Below, piece after piece: positions 1-10,785 of a stretch of DNA of 64,000 nt (positions are counted from its first letter, which is position 1; the number at the start of each line of letters is the position of its first letter). The DNA is from Paracyclopina nana (Eukaryota; Arthropoda; Copepoda; Cyclopoida; Cyclopettidae): contig JAGUCH010000008.1 of assembly GCA_019096065.1 (NCBI GenBank), forward strand, positions 2,237,001 to 2,301,000, read 5' to 3'. The notes under the pieces were generated by a model. That model did not search any database, had not been told where the DNA came from, and saw only the letters and a list, made by a program, of their open reading frames with translations. Made by a program: the position numbers and the translations under genes.

Positions 1-861
1 GTTTTTTTTATATTAATGAAAGATCCTCCTGCTGAGTTATTTATGGTTGGACAAATGTTGTGAAAGAGAAGAAACAACAGTCATGCAAATATCGCATGAC
101 TTTGCTCCGTGGCGCCCAGCTGAGATGAACATGCACTAAAATCCTACTTTATTTATATAGCAATTAGAAACCATTTTTTACCGCTACAGAAAAAAGGAGG
201 TAACCTAGTGGAGGCTCTAGCCCAATTATTTCCCATTTTCACTAGCTATATGTGGTAGCAGTAGTAGCTCTTTTGGTCAAGAGTAGCAGTGTCCATTATT
301 CGAGATTTTATGAGGTTGAGACCCCTAAAACCTCCACATGCACCTCATGATGCACAGTGGGGTAAACCTTAATGAATTGCAATTATTGATGTCCATTTGG
401 CAAGAGATTGCAGCCATTTGTCAGTTACCAAAAATGGTACATATGCACTACGCGAAGCATTTCTGCCAAAGTTTCACGCACCAATCTGAGTGTAAGGTAA
501 ACAAAATCCTGAAATCCTGTGATGAAGCTCCCAATCACCAACTTTGATCTCTCTGGAGGATCAAATGCTGCATTTTCATACCGAAAAGTTGAAAACGTGA
601 CCCTGGCTCAAGCATGACACAGTGGGCTGAGAGTAGGTTTCCTGGGTGTTTAAGTGTGCCACACTGTGTGTGAGTCATGCTAAAAAAGCAAAGCTAGCAG
701 CGGGGAGTTTCTTTGGCGAAAAGGTTTCCCTTGACAGTCATGAATGTTTAATCTGATCTTTGAGAGGTCTTTTTAGTCCCCCTCATATAATGCATATAGT
801 ACAAGTACTTTCCTGGATAACTTTGGATAAGTTAAGCAGAAAATGGGGAAAAAATACTCAC
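1..861. other. intergenic or intronic DNA, no gene seen
   Basis: This stretch lies 3' of the Beat-like exon on the minus strand, so it may be intron of that gene, but I could not find the next expected Ig exon here. It holds only short spurious reading frames. A short repeated word CACAGTGG occurs near 344 and 617; it also occurs at several other places in the window, and I could not tie it to an element. Confidence 0.4.
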
Positions 862-1067
862 ATCCACTTGAATGCCTTCCGTTTCAAACACTTGGAGCTT
901 GGGCCTGTCGTTGGGCACAAATCTGTAAAACTCCCTGTCATCTTTGTACCACTTCACTGAATACAGGGTGTCCCCTTCCATATCAAACTGACAAATAAGT
1001 GTGGCTTTATCACCAACCACCCTGTGAGCTGGAACATCTATGGTATTGAGGGTCAGTGAGAGGATTC
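862..1067 (-). CDS. beat: Beaten-path-like Ig-domain exon (partial gene)
   Basis: This is one internal exon of an immunoglobulin-fold cell-surface or secreted protein of the Beaten path family, which in arthropods guides motor axons through interactions with Side-family receptors. The exon has a good acceptor (ttttgctttgcag, minus strand) and a good donor (GTGAGT just below 862), giving 206 nt. It reads a V-type Ig start: a Pro-rich lead-in, the first Ig cysteine in LICQFDMEGD, then the tryptophan strand SVKWYKDDREFYRF, then a Pro/Val stretch. The words LYSVKWYK and EFYRF are the family hallmark. The second Ig cysteine and the signal peptide must lie in other exons: downstream ones fall outside the window's left edge, and upstream ones would lie above 1067, where I could not identify them. 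Family assignment is from remembered motif conservation. Confidence 0.82.
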
Positions 1068-4000
1068 CTGCAAAGCAAAAAGAGGACAATTACCTAGAAG
1101 AAGACGCCAGTTGACAAGTTTGAGCAATCACTTGCTCCTACTGTATTACTCCACTGTGTATTTGCTGCATGAGATTTCCCTCATGCTAGTACTGCTAAGG
1201 CCATATGCACCCAGGTTGATTTGAAGAAAGCTGCTAAAATAAACCAAAGCAATGATGTTAGGTGAGGAATATCTAATTCCATAGATTTCCAAAGTAACAA
1301 AGAAAAATCCTAGATGTTTCTGTGGTTCCTCACTGAGCATTTTTGAGCATGCGGCATTTCAAGCCGTGAAGAAAGAGGTCTTCATCATATCATCATCTTG
1401 GCATATAGGGCTTAGATTAGATTTGGATACCAGCAGCAGTTCCCTGGTTGCCCCCAAATTATGACAAGAGCACCCTAGGGTCTAGAGAGAGAGAGAGAGA
1501 GTAGGGACTTTTCTAATGTCACCCACCTGCAAGCCAGAGAATTGACATTATTTCCCTAGCTGGCCCATTAAGCATGCAGCAATTTTTTGGAATCATTCTT
1601 TTTTCTAGGTCAAATCTCATGCTGCCAGCCAGAGAGCATTTTTCTTCTTTCGAAACATTACGATGATCTGCTTACTTGGCTGCTTTTTAAGTGGCTTGAA
1701 CATTGTAGTCGTGAAAGCACTTGTTTTCTATCGACTCAATGTTTGCTGCCGTTGGAAAAGCTGCAAGAGTTTCAAAAACTTTGTGGAATTGAGGCGTGAC
1801 TTTTGCTGTCATGATCATCCATGATTTTTCCTCAGCTCTTTGAAAATGTATCACATTGCAAACTCTGCTATTGTCGAAAAGTATCTACATCTTCCCGTAT
1901 TAGACATGTATCATTATTACATCGTCCATGTAAAAAATAAGGTCACGTGTGGCAAAGTTAGGTTTTATAGTCAAGTGACTTTCTTTGTATGGCATGTAAG
2001 TATATAACAACCTGGGTATACCAGCATAACCTGAGGCCAGGCAAAAATGGGCTCAACTTTGTGTCTTCCAGGGGTTGAGTGTATTTTCAACCATATAAGA
2101 TGAGCCAAGTTTGGCCAATGGAACCTTTTATGATTCCCACACAACCTTCTCCGAAGAGGAAGAGCAAGGAAGATATTTATTTTTAATGCTAATGAGACTT
2201 TGTTCGCAGAAACCCCTGACATTTAGGAATTGCTAGTATCGTTATTAGTACTGTAGTATCATTATTGCCAATTTGATCATTGGCGGCTGCTCGCACATGC
2301 CTATTAATATTAAGTGCTAGCCACTTTTATGGCTCATCGTATTCTAATAAGTCCCTTGGGGAGTGTTTTAAGCAAGTCTAGAATATTTGTCCGGCTACAA
2401 CTAGTGTAGTAGTATGATACAATGTAGAACATGTGTATCCATTAAAAAGTAGATGTATCCATCATCAAAGATTCATACTTGATGGAAATGTATTACACAC
2501 ACTTAAACAAACAGAATGTATTTTTCAATAGGCAACCTCTATAGTAGTCAAGGGACTAATGATATTGACCAATACACACAAGATTTGTATTGACAGCCAT
2601 AATTTCATGGTAGTACTTCCATAGTAGTATTCTATTTTATGAGCACAAGGGTGCTTTCATTTTGTGTCCAGTGAAGTATATGGTGAGCAGCTTAGTATTT
2701 TGCCAATATCTCATCAAAAATACATGGTGACCCCACCAAACGTGTACTTTTTCAAAATCATTTTCAAATGCTGTGTATCCCTGCCCAAAATTGCCGCCTA
2801 CACCCCTCAAAATCATGAATACATCTGAGCAATACATCAGAAAGCTAGCTTGAGTGAATTGATGGACTTTTGAAACAGGGAGTCACCCGGTAAGCAATAT
2901 GATGGGCGTGAGTTACCCATATAGTATAGAAGTGTGCGTGTCCCATTATTATCTCAAAAGAGTGCTAATTGTCGGCCATACAAAGGGAGAGAGCTATTAT
3001 GTACTTTAGTACGGTAGTAGTAGTTGTATTCTAGCAAAGCAAACCAATTTTTCCACTTGCTGCTGCTGCATGATAATAATGGCGCTGGTCACTTCTATTT
3101 AGCACAAACTACTACGACAATTCAATGCAGGATTGTATTCGAAACAGTAGTACATCTTGTCAGAATAAAGGAGCTGTCAGCTTGTCTATTTCTGTGGTTG
3201 TCAACTGTATTTTGGCTGTAATCACCGAAAATGCTTCTATATGCAGCAACTGCAAAAGAAGTCAAAAGAAACTTCTATGAATAATGAATGCTGAGGAATC
3301 TACAATAGTAGTATATGGTTTTATCAATGCGAAACCGCACAAGGGAAATTGATGGGCGATTGTTTTTCAAGCTTTCACTTCATGTTCTTCTACAGAGGTA
3401 TGGACCCACTTGGGCTTACTACATAGAGAGGTTCGCCATGAATATCGATTTTATTCAGTTTCAGTCAGCCATGAATTTATCACAAGAAGAAGTTTTCCTC
3501 TATTCAACCAAGAGTAAGACGAGATATTAAAATAATGCCTTGCATCTGTACTTTTGAAAGAAGAATACATTTCTACATATATGTACGTATTGAGGAAAGT
3601 ATTGGCAGTTTCCTGCTAACTTTCTCGCGTCCTGTCAACCTCCACGAAAATTCTCCCCCTTTTTTGACCCTACAGTAGAGCCCTGCTAAATGAAACTTTA
3701 TGGGGAAAAGTGAAAGTAGCTAGCTTAGAAAAAACATTGTTGCTCCTAGAAAACCACTTGAGTCGTTCTCAAGAGTGGTCCAAAAATTGACATCCCAGAA
3801 AAAGAGATGATGATTTCTTCCCCTTATTTTGCACAGCCTAACTTATCATCAATGAATTTGAGAACAAGTTTGTTAGCTGAAAACTTTCCAGCTTTCAAAC
3901 AGGAAGGGACTCTCTCTAAAAAGATACACCCACGGGAGCAGAAACAAAAAAAGAGCCATCTGAATCATTAATGAGCAAGATCATGAACTCTTTTGAGTAT

Positions 4001-5297
4001 CAAGGTGAGCTATCTGAGTTCAAGCAGGGTCTTGCAAGTGCTAATAATAATAAGGGTTCTGAAAGAACCCTGTAAAGTGGCAGGGAGCAAACCATAAATG
4101 GCCACTCTATATGGTATGGCAAAGAACCAGCCCATTTCAATATGTGTTCCTTCCGAGTTCTTCTTCTTGCTCAGCATAATAATGAGTGAATTACATGCAA
4201 AGGCCAGCAGAAGAGAGAGAGAAAAATCCATAAAATAATGGGGCTGATCTCTAGCTCTATCACTGCTCTTGGGGTCACCCTGTTAACTGAAAGACTATGA
4301 GCAGGAGAAAAATGATGACTTGAACAGCAGAAGTGGAGAAGAAAGCAGCATGTTCACTACTGATGATCACCCAGCACATGCAAACCACCAAAAACAATTA
4401 CTTGTGGCTGTATACCTGCTCTACATATAGCACACACACAGAGTAAATGGCCATAATTTTTAATTTCCAATATAGTATGCTACTCTGGCTCAGGTTTTGT
4501 TGTTTTTCGGCAGCAAAAACCACTCTGCACATGAGAGAGTGGTAGATCCAAGTGGGTAAAAGTTGAGCTAGCTCTTCAGGAAGACATGTGATGACTTTGC
4601 TTAACTTTGACCTTAGATGATGACAGTTTCTTAATTATAGCAGCACCAGTCCACTGCTATAATGCCACTTGCATGAGGAGGTCATCTACTTGTGACTTGA
4701 TTTGTCGAAGGTTGCCATTTTTTGGCAACATGAATGATGCCATTCAAAGCACAATGAGACTTATATTGGCAACTTCAATTTTGAAACCATGAATTATAAC
4801 ATGTTTGGCTAAGTATTGCAATACTTTGAAGACCTATGCTTGGTTTCTTGCTTGCTGACAAATTGGCAGCAAAAAGTCTATGAAATTGAAGGTAGACAAT
4901 CCCCCTTGTCAATCATGTTGGCACGCCATCTTGTCAATAATTTCTGTGAAATGGCTAGCTGATTTTCCCTTACACTCCCGCTTTTAGGGCAGCATTTTAT
5001 GGCTTTTGTTGCGTTGTTGCATGAGCCCAATTTTGTTTACTCTATATAGACATAACATGCAACGGGGCAACAACAAACGCGTTTTACTGTTGGCGGCTAA
5101 ATTCAAACGTAATATTTGGGGAAAATAGGGTCTTATCAAATCGTTTACTTGCTGTTTGATATAAGATCGTAGTTTTATCAAAAATAATCCAATTAGCAAC
5201 AAACACAAGAATTATTCTCGTCAATTTAGTCAAAGATAAGAACGACTTGCTTGAACAATTTTATAGCATTCCGTTGGATAGAGAATAGAGGCAAACT
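1068..5297. other. long non-coding stretch with microsatellites
   Basis: No convincing coding region was seen on either strand in about 4.2 kb. It may contain the 5' intron of the Beat-like gene (minus strand). It has a short (GA)n tract near 1484-1501 and small GTA-rich tracts near 3012-3025. Reading frames of 60-83 codons here have no splice context or recognisable motifs. Confidence 0.5.
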
Positions 5298-5711
5298 ATG
5301 AAGACTGTTGCCATTTTTTTGTCTGTTCTGAGCTTTGCCCTTGGCGGCAAAATTGTGGAACTGCAAACGAAAACGAGTGGCGATGAATTGGATTCCCAGA
5401 TGGACAATGGTCATTTGGATTTGGTCATTTGTGGCATCGACTTGTGCTGCTTAATTGAAAGCCTAGATTCCCCTACTTCAAACGACTTTGAATCGAACGC
5501 TTTGGACACTTTCATGGGAGGGGACTTGCAAGGATGCCAAAACTTTGACATGCCTCAAGATACCGTGAAATCCGTCATTTTGGCCCATCGAGGACCTGAT
5601 GCTTGGCTCGGAGAGTACATCAACATTTTGCTCGATTCTGGAGTCTTCGTCAACTGTCCAGTTCCGGGATGGCTTGATGAAAATGAACAATTCTATCTTA
5701 CGTGTAAATAA
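5298..5711 (+). CDS. small secreted protein, PLAT-like fold suspected
   Basis: This is a single-exon gene encoding 137 aa. Residues 1-17 (MKTVAIFLSVLSFALGG) are a clear signal peptide, so the product should be secreted. The mature part has cysteine pairs (CGIDLCC and two late cysteines) and a pattern of F-x-x-NALDTF-x-GG, DAW-x-GEY and a Trp near the end, which resembles the beta-sandwich layout of PLAT/LH2-like small secreted proteins in some invertebrates. That resemblance is from memory and weak. The ATG is the first in a long open frame. The stop is TAA, and an AATAAA polyadenylation signal overlaps it (about 5706-5711), implying a very short 3' UTR. Strongly biased start-to-stop openness and the signal peptide support a real gene; the function is unknown. 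Confidence 0.7.
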   Translation: MKTVAIFLSVLSFALGGKIVELQTKTSGDELDSQMDNGHLDLVICGIDLCCLIESLDSPTSNDFESNALDTFMGGDLQGCQNFDMPQDTVKSVILAHRGPDAWLGEYINILLDSGVFVNCPVPGWLDENEQFYLTCK

Positions 5712-7473
5712 AAGGGGAGAAAAGCTTTTCGCTCTAGCCTGCAACAGACATAGCGTGAAGTTCATCTACGTCATATTATTTGCGCAATCTAATATCGCTT
5801 TAATTGCACTTAGGTTATCCACAGCTGAAGTCGAAAAATTGGCAAAGTACATGAACATCGCTAAAAAAGGAATGCGGAGTTGTATCTCATTTTGGGCTAG
5901 TTGTTTCCCAGGGTGACCAGATCAAAAGAAACTGACCAAAAAGGAGGCAGAATCGACACATGATTCCTTTGAGACACTGAAAGCTAGGTTGCTTTTCTGT
6001 GTATGTGCTTACCCGAGAAAAAGCTGGAGAAAACGAGGTAAAAAATAGTCCACAAAGGCATATGATGATGGTATGCTGGTGCAGTGGCCATTTTTATCTC
6101 TTGCTGCACATTATTTCACAGTAGATTCACTTCCGATGGCTTTCACGTTTGGATCCCTTATGAAGAAAAGGCTTTCTCATGAACTCATGAGACTTTGGCG
6201 GCGGTTCGAAAGCCGATTTCCCGTTGAAGCAAAAGCGGCGCGTTTGGCGGCCTTCGTACCATTTCCGGCCGCACGCATGTGCATGAAAAAAGGCCAATAA
6301 TTATTGGCCCCGGCCTCCATTTTGCCAGCTTCTGTAGATTTTCCGCCAATTGCCATTTTGCCACTTTTCAGCTTTTCGAAATAACCCCTATTTTTAGACG
6401 ATTTAAATACAATGATTTTAGCCAAAAAGGAGCTAGCTCATAGCTTTAAGTTATGGAATGGTTAAAATTAAGGCCCTGTTCACCTGGCCTATTATTGGCG
6501 ATTGTAATCAATTTTTGTTCAAAAATGGAAAAGTTACTGATTTTTCGAGCTTCGTTTGAACACTTTCGGTCTTAATAAGCTATTTATGAGGAGGTCATGT
6601 TGAGTTTTTTGGCTAGTTTCATTGTTTTTATTTTCCCGTTAAAACGTTGTCGAAGCTGAACCTAAGTATGAGCTTTATGAAAAGATTACGTTTTAACTTA
6701 TTATCGCATCAATCAAATTTTGTGAATCTGAGGAAAATCTGGCGTTCAGTTTGGGATTTCTTCAGTGTTTTATAGAAACATTTTCCGAGTTTCTTGCTGT
6801 CTTACTTTTATGAGCGGTTTTCTTGTTGCTTTAATCTAGCAGAAAAGCTTTGGAAAAGCCCATTTTGTTTCCACTCTTTAACCATTGAAAGGTTGAGAGC
6901 AACCAGATCCATTATTTGCGCTATAAAGTTTGGTAAAACGTAGCTAGTATCTCAATTCTCCATTTTTATTAACCCTCATGAAACAGAAAGCTTTAAAAAT
7001 GACAGCACAAAATTGACAACCTTTTCAGCAAACCAACCTTTGCATTGCATTGGAAATAAATAATTTGGAGCCGGAGTGGCGTATCCGAGATTCAGAAATA
7101 ATCTAGAGCCAATGTATGCTGGTTTTTCAAGTGTCCAAGGTACTGACAAAATACTCCCTAAAGTTCACCAGCCAAAAATAACAATGAAGAATGACAAGAT
7201 GAAAGCTCACATCAGTAAAGCTTTCAACGTATCAATCTCGAAAAAAAACCTGTCAAAATAAAGCATTCCCAATCAAACTCTTTAAAATTGTCTTAGTTGA
7301 GAAAATCTAGCATATGAGAATTTTAATTGGGGAAAACGAGCATAAATAACGTTAATAAATATCCATTAACAAAATGAATTGAAGAAGGCTTTCTTACTTG
7401 TAGCCAGCAATAACAGCTGCTGGCTAGACTATTCTAGGCTACTCTTGCTGTTACAACCACTCAAATCAAAAGC
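5712..7473. other. intergenic, no gene seen
   Basis: No supported gene. The section 6180-6360 is locally GC-richer and contains the perfect palindrome listed separately. Short frames near 6073-6300 (+) and 6177-6425 (-) overlap each other and show no domain. Confidence 0.5.
6292..6309. promoter_or_regulatory. perfect 18-bp palindrome with two CCAAT words
   Basis: GGCCAATAATTATTGGCC reads identically on both strands. It contains two head-to-head CCAAT words around an AATT core, so it could bind NF-Y or a homeodomain dimer. No gene start was identified next to it, so the role is inference. Confidence 0.35.
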
Positions 7474-8454
7474 ATGAGAGTAAGAAATTCTCTCTCAGTT
7501 GTTGACCAAACCTTGGCAAAAATGGACTCTGAGCTGATCATAGAGAAAATCATATTGGTCATAAATGACACAGTTTGTCCAATTGTCTGCATTTGTTGCT
7601 CTTCAATTATCATATCCTACTTGAACAGCAAGCCACCTGGATTGCAATCCATCCTGGACAACCTCCTGATCAAGCTTCATAAGTCAGTCCAACTTTTCTG
7701 CTCATCAGTTTTTCCTCCAATCATAATTGGCATTTGGTTCCCATCTTCACTTCCAACTTGGCTCATTCATATTCTGGCTACCTTGGCCAATCTGTCAGTC
7801 TACAATACCTTGTTCCACTTCTTGGCCTATTTTGTCATCAAATACATTTGTATATACCAGAGTACACTGATCACAGATGTGATCATTGATGAGGATATGG
7901 CACTAGGCAACTTCACCAAAGCCTCACTGGTCATCTCGATCCTTGCTCACTTTATTGACCTCAACTTAATTCCTGTCTATGAAAATAACATGATTTACTT
8001 GGCTTTAATGAAGGGTGACTCGAGAGCAAAAATTGTTCATGGACCTTTGGTCAAAACCTTGCTAGGACTTGTCTTGATCATCATGCTGAGCCTTCAAGGC
8101 CACATTGAATATTCAAAAAGTATTGAAGAAGCTCAAGTTCCAAGGAGCAACATTGTCCAAGATCATCAAGACAATAAACCATCGCCATACAGCTCATCAG
8201 TCAGAGTGATTCTGGTGAGTTGTGCAGTCATATCAGTCTTGGTCTTCATTGGAGTACGTCCAATGTTCAACGATTTTGTGTTTCAAAGGCTCTTTGCCAC
8301 AGTGTCAACTTGCATTATTGTCTTCATTATTGTACCAATCCTGTTCATCGCCAAGCACAGCAAGATGAAGGTCTATGTCCACAAGGCTGTCAGATCAAAT
8401 TTGGTGAGCTCAAGCACTGAGGAGCAAAATCAACCACGATCGCCAAGTCAATAG
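7474..8454 (+). CDS. seven-transmembrane protein, unrecognised family
   Basis: This is an intronless gene of 326 codons. I count seven hydrophobic segments: about residues 22-50, 68-90, 92-125, 142-165, 190-207, 238-258 and 267-290, ending in a hydrophilic Ser/Gln-rich tail. This is the topology of a GPCR-like or chemoreceptor-like protein, but I see no DRY, NPxxY or other signature of a named class. The start is the first ATG; a second in-frame ATG lies 16 codons in (MDSELIIEK). Two decayed copies of its TM6-TM7 part lie immediately downstream, showing that this locus duplicated in tandem. A lineage-specific receptor family is the simplest reading; a transporter fragment cannot be excluded. 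Confidence 0.62.
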   Translation: MRVRNSLSVVDQTLAKMDSELIIEKIILVINDTVCPIVCICCSSIIISYLNSKPPGLQSILDNLLIKLHKSVQLFCSSVFPPIIIGIWFPSSLPTWLIHILATLANLSVYNTLFHFLAYFVIKYICIYQSTLITDVIIDEDMALGNFTKASLVISILAHFIDLNLIPVYENNMIYLALMKGDSRAKIVHGPLVKTLLGLVLIIMLSLQGHIEYSKSIEEAQVPRSNIVQDHQDNKPSPYSSSVRVILVSCAVISVLVFIGVRPMFNDFVFQRLFATVSTCIIVFIIVPILFIAKHSKMKVYVHKAVRSNLVSSSTEEQNQPRSPSQ

Positions 8455-8477
8455 GCCGACCACCTTCTTAAAACCCA

Positions 8478-8826
8478 TTACTCGGAGTAATTATGGTGAG
8501 TGCTTTGGTAACTTCATTTTTGGGCATTTGGAGTTCCTCCAAAGTTCAATGAGCTTGTGGAAGCTTTCAACCAAATTTGGGAAACTTCCAAGATTCAAAG
8601 AGCACCAATGTCCAAGAGCATCAACTACTAGCTCAGTCAGAGCAATACTGGTGATTTGTGCGGTCACATCATTTTTGGCCTTCATTAGATTGCGCCTAAC
8701 ATTCAACAAGTTTGAATTTCATTGGCACTTTGCTGAAATGATCAACTTGCATCGCTGCCTTCATCACCAAGCCCATCATGTTTGTCAAGCTTTCAAAAGA
8801 AACTGGTCACAACGTAAAAAAAAGTA
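8478..8826 (+). pseudogene. two degenerate tandem copies of the 3' end of the 7TM gene
   Basis: The segment 8478-8560 matches the TM6 region of the upstream gene at DNA level (for example the shared words attatggtgagtg versus attctggtgagtt, and caaagttcaa versus caatgttcaa). The segment about 8625-8826 matches again, starting at 'agctcagtcagag' against 'agctcatcagtcagag', and continues through TM7. Both have substitutions and indels that break the frame, and neither has the N-terminal five segments. A 99-codon open frame (8528-8827) crosses them but mixes frames, so I treat it as a relic. Confidence 0.68.
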
Positions 8827-9068
8827 GGTGCTGAATTTTGTTAATAAAAATGCCCTACAGTATCTTAATCATATAATATATCCATCCGATCCTTCAAAAT
8901 GAGGAGACCAATAAAAAATATAGTTGTTTTTGGCAATGAAAACATTATAATGCAAGCATAGCTCACCTCTGATTCAAAGCCTAAATAGAGAATGATCCAA
9001 GAAGCTATATAAGCTAGGTCTCTTTAGAGAGTAAATCAGGCATATGTTCAATGGTGATCTGGTTCCCT

Positions 9069-9356
9069 TTAGGCAAGTAGTTGCAAGAATGGTGAGACGA
9101 GACCATAGAAGACATGCTGCCATCCTCTAGATTCAAAGCTGCTTGAACTCAGGTTGACTGGAACCTCCGTGACCAGGTCTTCATCATAGGAACCCGAAGT
9201 CAAGCTGACTGCACTAGATGGCACTGAGTTCAGACGGCTTGACGACATCAGCGCGCGAGCGTAGTTAACACGTTCATCAAATGAGCTACTACATGTGAAC
9301 TGTACAAAATAGTCAAAAAGAGCCAGCTTCCTATTATAAAAAGCCACTTTAGCCAC
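9069..9356 (-). CDS. possible terminal exon or chance frame
   Basis: This is a Ser-rich open frame of up to 95 codons on the minus strand. A candidate acceptor lies near 9290, leading into residues reading SSFDERVNYARALMSSSR. No domain is recognisable and no partner exon was found. It overlaps the left part of the 9229-9622 repeat, which argues against a host gene. Low confidence. Confidence 0.18.
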   Translation of the reverse strand: MAKVAFYNRKLALFDYFVQFTCSSSFDERVNYARALMSSSRLNSVPSSAVSLTSGSYDEDLVTEVPVNLSSSSFESRGWQHVFYGLVSPFLQLLA

Positions 9357-9622
9357 TTTAGTGTGTCAATCTGGGAGCACTTTTAATTAGTGCTCTAGCT
9401 TGCCCGTAAGCCAGCCCAAAGGCCAGCCTAGAATTTTAGGAAAAGATGGAATTTCAGGAAATATACCACTCTTAATATAGTGAGATGTAAATATAATTGG
9501 TCTATTTGAAACTTAGGCTCTACTTAAGCTTGTGAAAATTACACCTTGCGAAAAATAATCAAGAAAATGAGGCATTTTGCTAATTCAGACGGCGCAGCGT
9601 AAGCAGCGATCAGCCGTCTGAA
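9229..9622. mobile_element. transposon-like repeat related to the 45-kb foldback element
   Basis: The word TTCAGACGGCT at 9229-9239 is repeated in inverse at 9612-9622, and an extra direct copy of its first ten bases lies at 9584-9593. The interior (about 9305-9575) shares a series of words in the same order with 45270-45410: 'gagccagcttc', 'gtgtcaatct', 'cacttttaatta', 'taggctct.cttaagcttgt', 'ccttgcgaaaaataa'. So both are copies of one dispersed element. No target-site duplication is obvious at this copy, and the true ends are uncertain. Confidence 0.55.
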
Positions 9623-10506
9623 ATCTTATGAGCTCGCCGGAAGGATAAATATGGTACCATTCTACGGTTCCCTCAATTTCTTCATGGTGAAACTTGCACA
9701 ATTTGACCTCAGAGAATGTCAGCTACATCAGCCAAACTCCAAATTGTGCCACTGACATTTAGAAGAAAAATCCGGTGGAGTCGATGCCATCGGCTTTGTC
9801 AATCACACTTGCTGTGGCCTCACCTGACGAGTGAAAGCTTTCAAATTGAGGCCAGGTCATGCACTCAAACTCAACAGCAAATAAGCACTCCTATTTGCTG
9901 TGAGTTTTTTAAGCAGATAAAACAGTTTGAGTGTTTCAAGTTTCTTTGCATGATTCTGTTAGTACAATTTCAATTTTAACTATATGTAGCGCCTATCAGA
10001 CCGACCGACGCGTAGCAATGCAGATTTTAGACAAAGCGGTATATACCCATATATAAATTGGGGTTCTTTTTTCATCTCACGCCTTTCCCCACTTCCTTCG
10101 ATTGAGGGGATTATTTGAACAAGTCTCTTCTCTCCGGACTGACGCATCTTGCAGCTGTTCACATAAAACTCTCGAGCGGATCGAGAAAATAGCCCGAGCA
10201 GCTTTTTAATTCCGCAGAGTTCCACTAAACGTGACTATTCTTTGCCAATGAAATGCTCAAAACTTTGAAATAGAATAAAGACAAAAATTATCCATCATAG
10301 AAACTTGAAGAACAGTTGTAAATTGTTTAATGGTCTAGTCGTAAAATAATTTTTATGTTAACGTTACTTAAGCCTTAAAAATGTATGATCAGTTGCAGAA
10401 TGTATTGCTTATGTTATCTTTTTTCCATTAAAGCGCTAGGAGTCAAAGCTTCTCTAAGTGTTATGCCAATTTTAAAAAACTGAGTTATGTGAATGGTGCA
10501 CGAGAG
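9623..10506. other. intergenic with a nested hairpin
   Basis: No gene is supported. The only structure seen is a nested inverted repeat at 9862-9933: outer arms CACTCAAACT / AGTTTGAGTG and an inner 13-bp near-perfect stem (ctcaacagcaaata / tatttgctgtgag) around an 8-nt loop. It could be part of a MITE or a small structured RNA. Confidence 0.35.
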
Positions 10507-10716
10507 ATGGATTTGAAGTGCAATCCTGGAATAATTCCGCATTTATTGGGATGCGCCTCGGATCGCCACGCAGAAAATGGCCAATGTGAACAAGTGACAT
10601 TTTTGTGTGCCTTACTAAGCTTATTTGTGTCAATTGCTTTGCCATGCCTTGTCATTGGACTTTTGCTCTATTGTGGCCAATTCAAGTCACAAAAATTCCC
10701 CAGCAAAAAGATGTGA
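10507..10716 (+). CDS. small membrane-protein ORF, unproven
   Basis: From an ATG at 10507 this frame gives 69 aa. It has a Cys-containing N-terminal part, one strongly hydrophobic segment of about 28 residues (from VTFLCALLSL to LLLYCG) and a basic tail. It could be a single-pass small protein or the last exon of a larger one. I see no splice partner or polyadenylation signal that settles it, and it lies tail to tail with the SmydA gene. Confidence 0.28.
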   Translation: MDLKCNPGIIPHLLGCASDRHAENGQCEQVTFLCALLSLFVSIALPCLVIGLLLYCGQFKSQKFPSKKM

Positions 10717-10785
10717 AGTTCTGAATTTATTTGGCTTTTCTGGATGATGATACATAATACTACTAATGGGTGCTTTTCTAACCTT

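Noticed and set aside
1..861. A second Beat exon (second Ig cysteine strand) to the left of the first
   Set aside because: No minus-strand frame with the expected SG-x-Y-x-C-E-V pattern was found, so it probably lies beyond the window.
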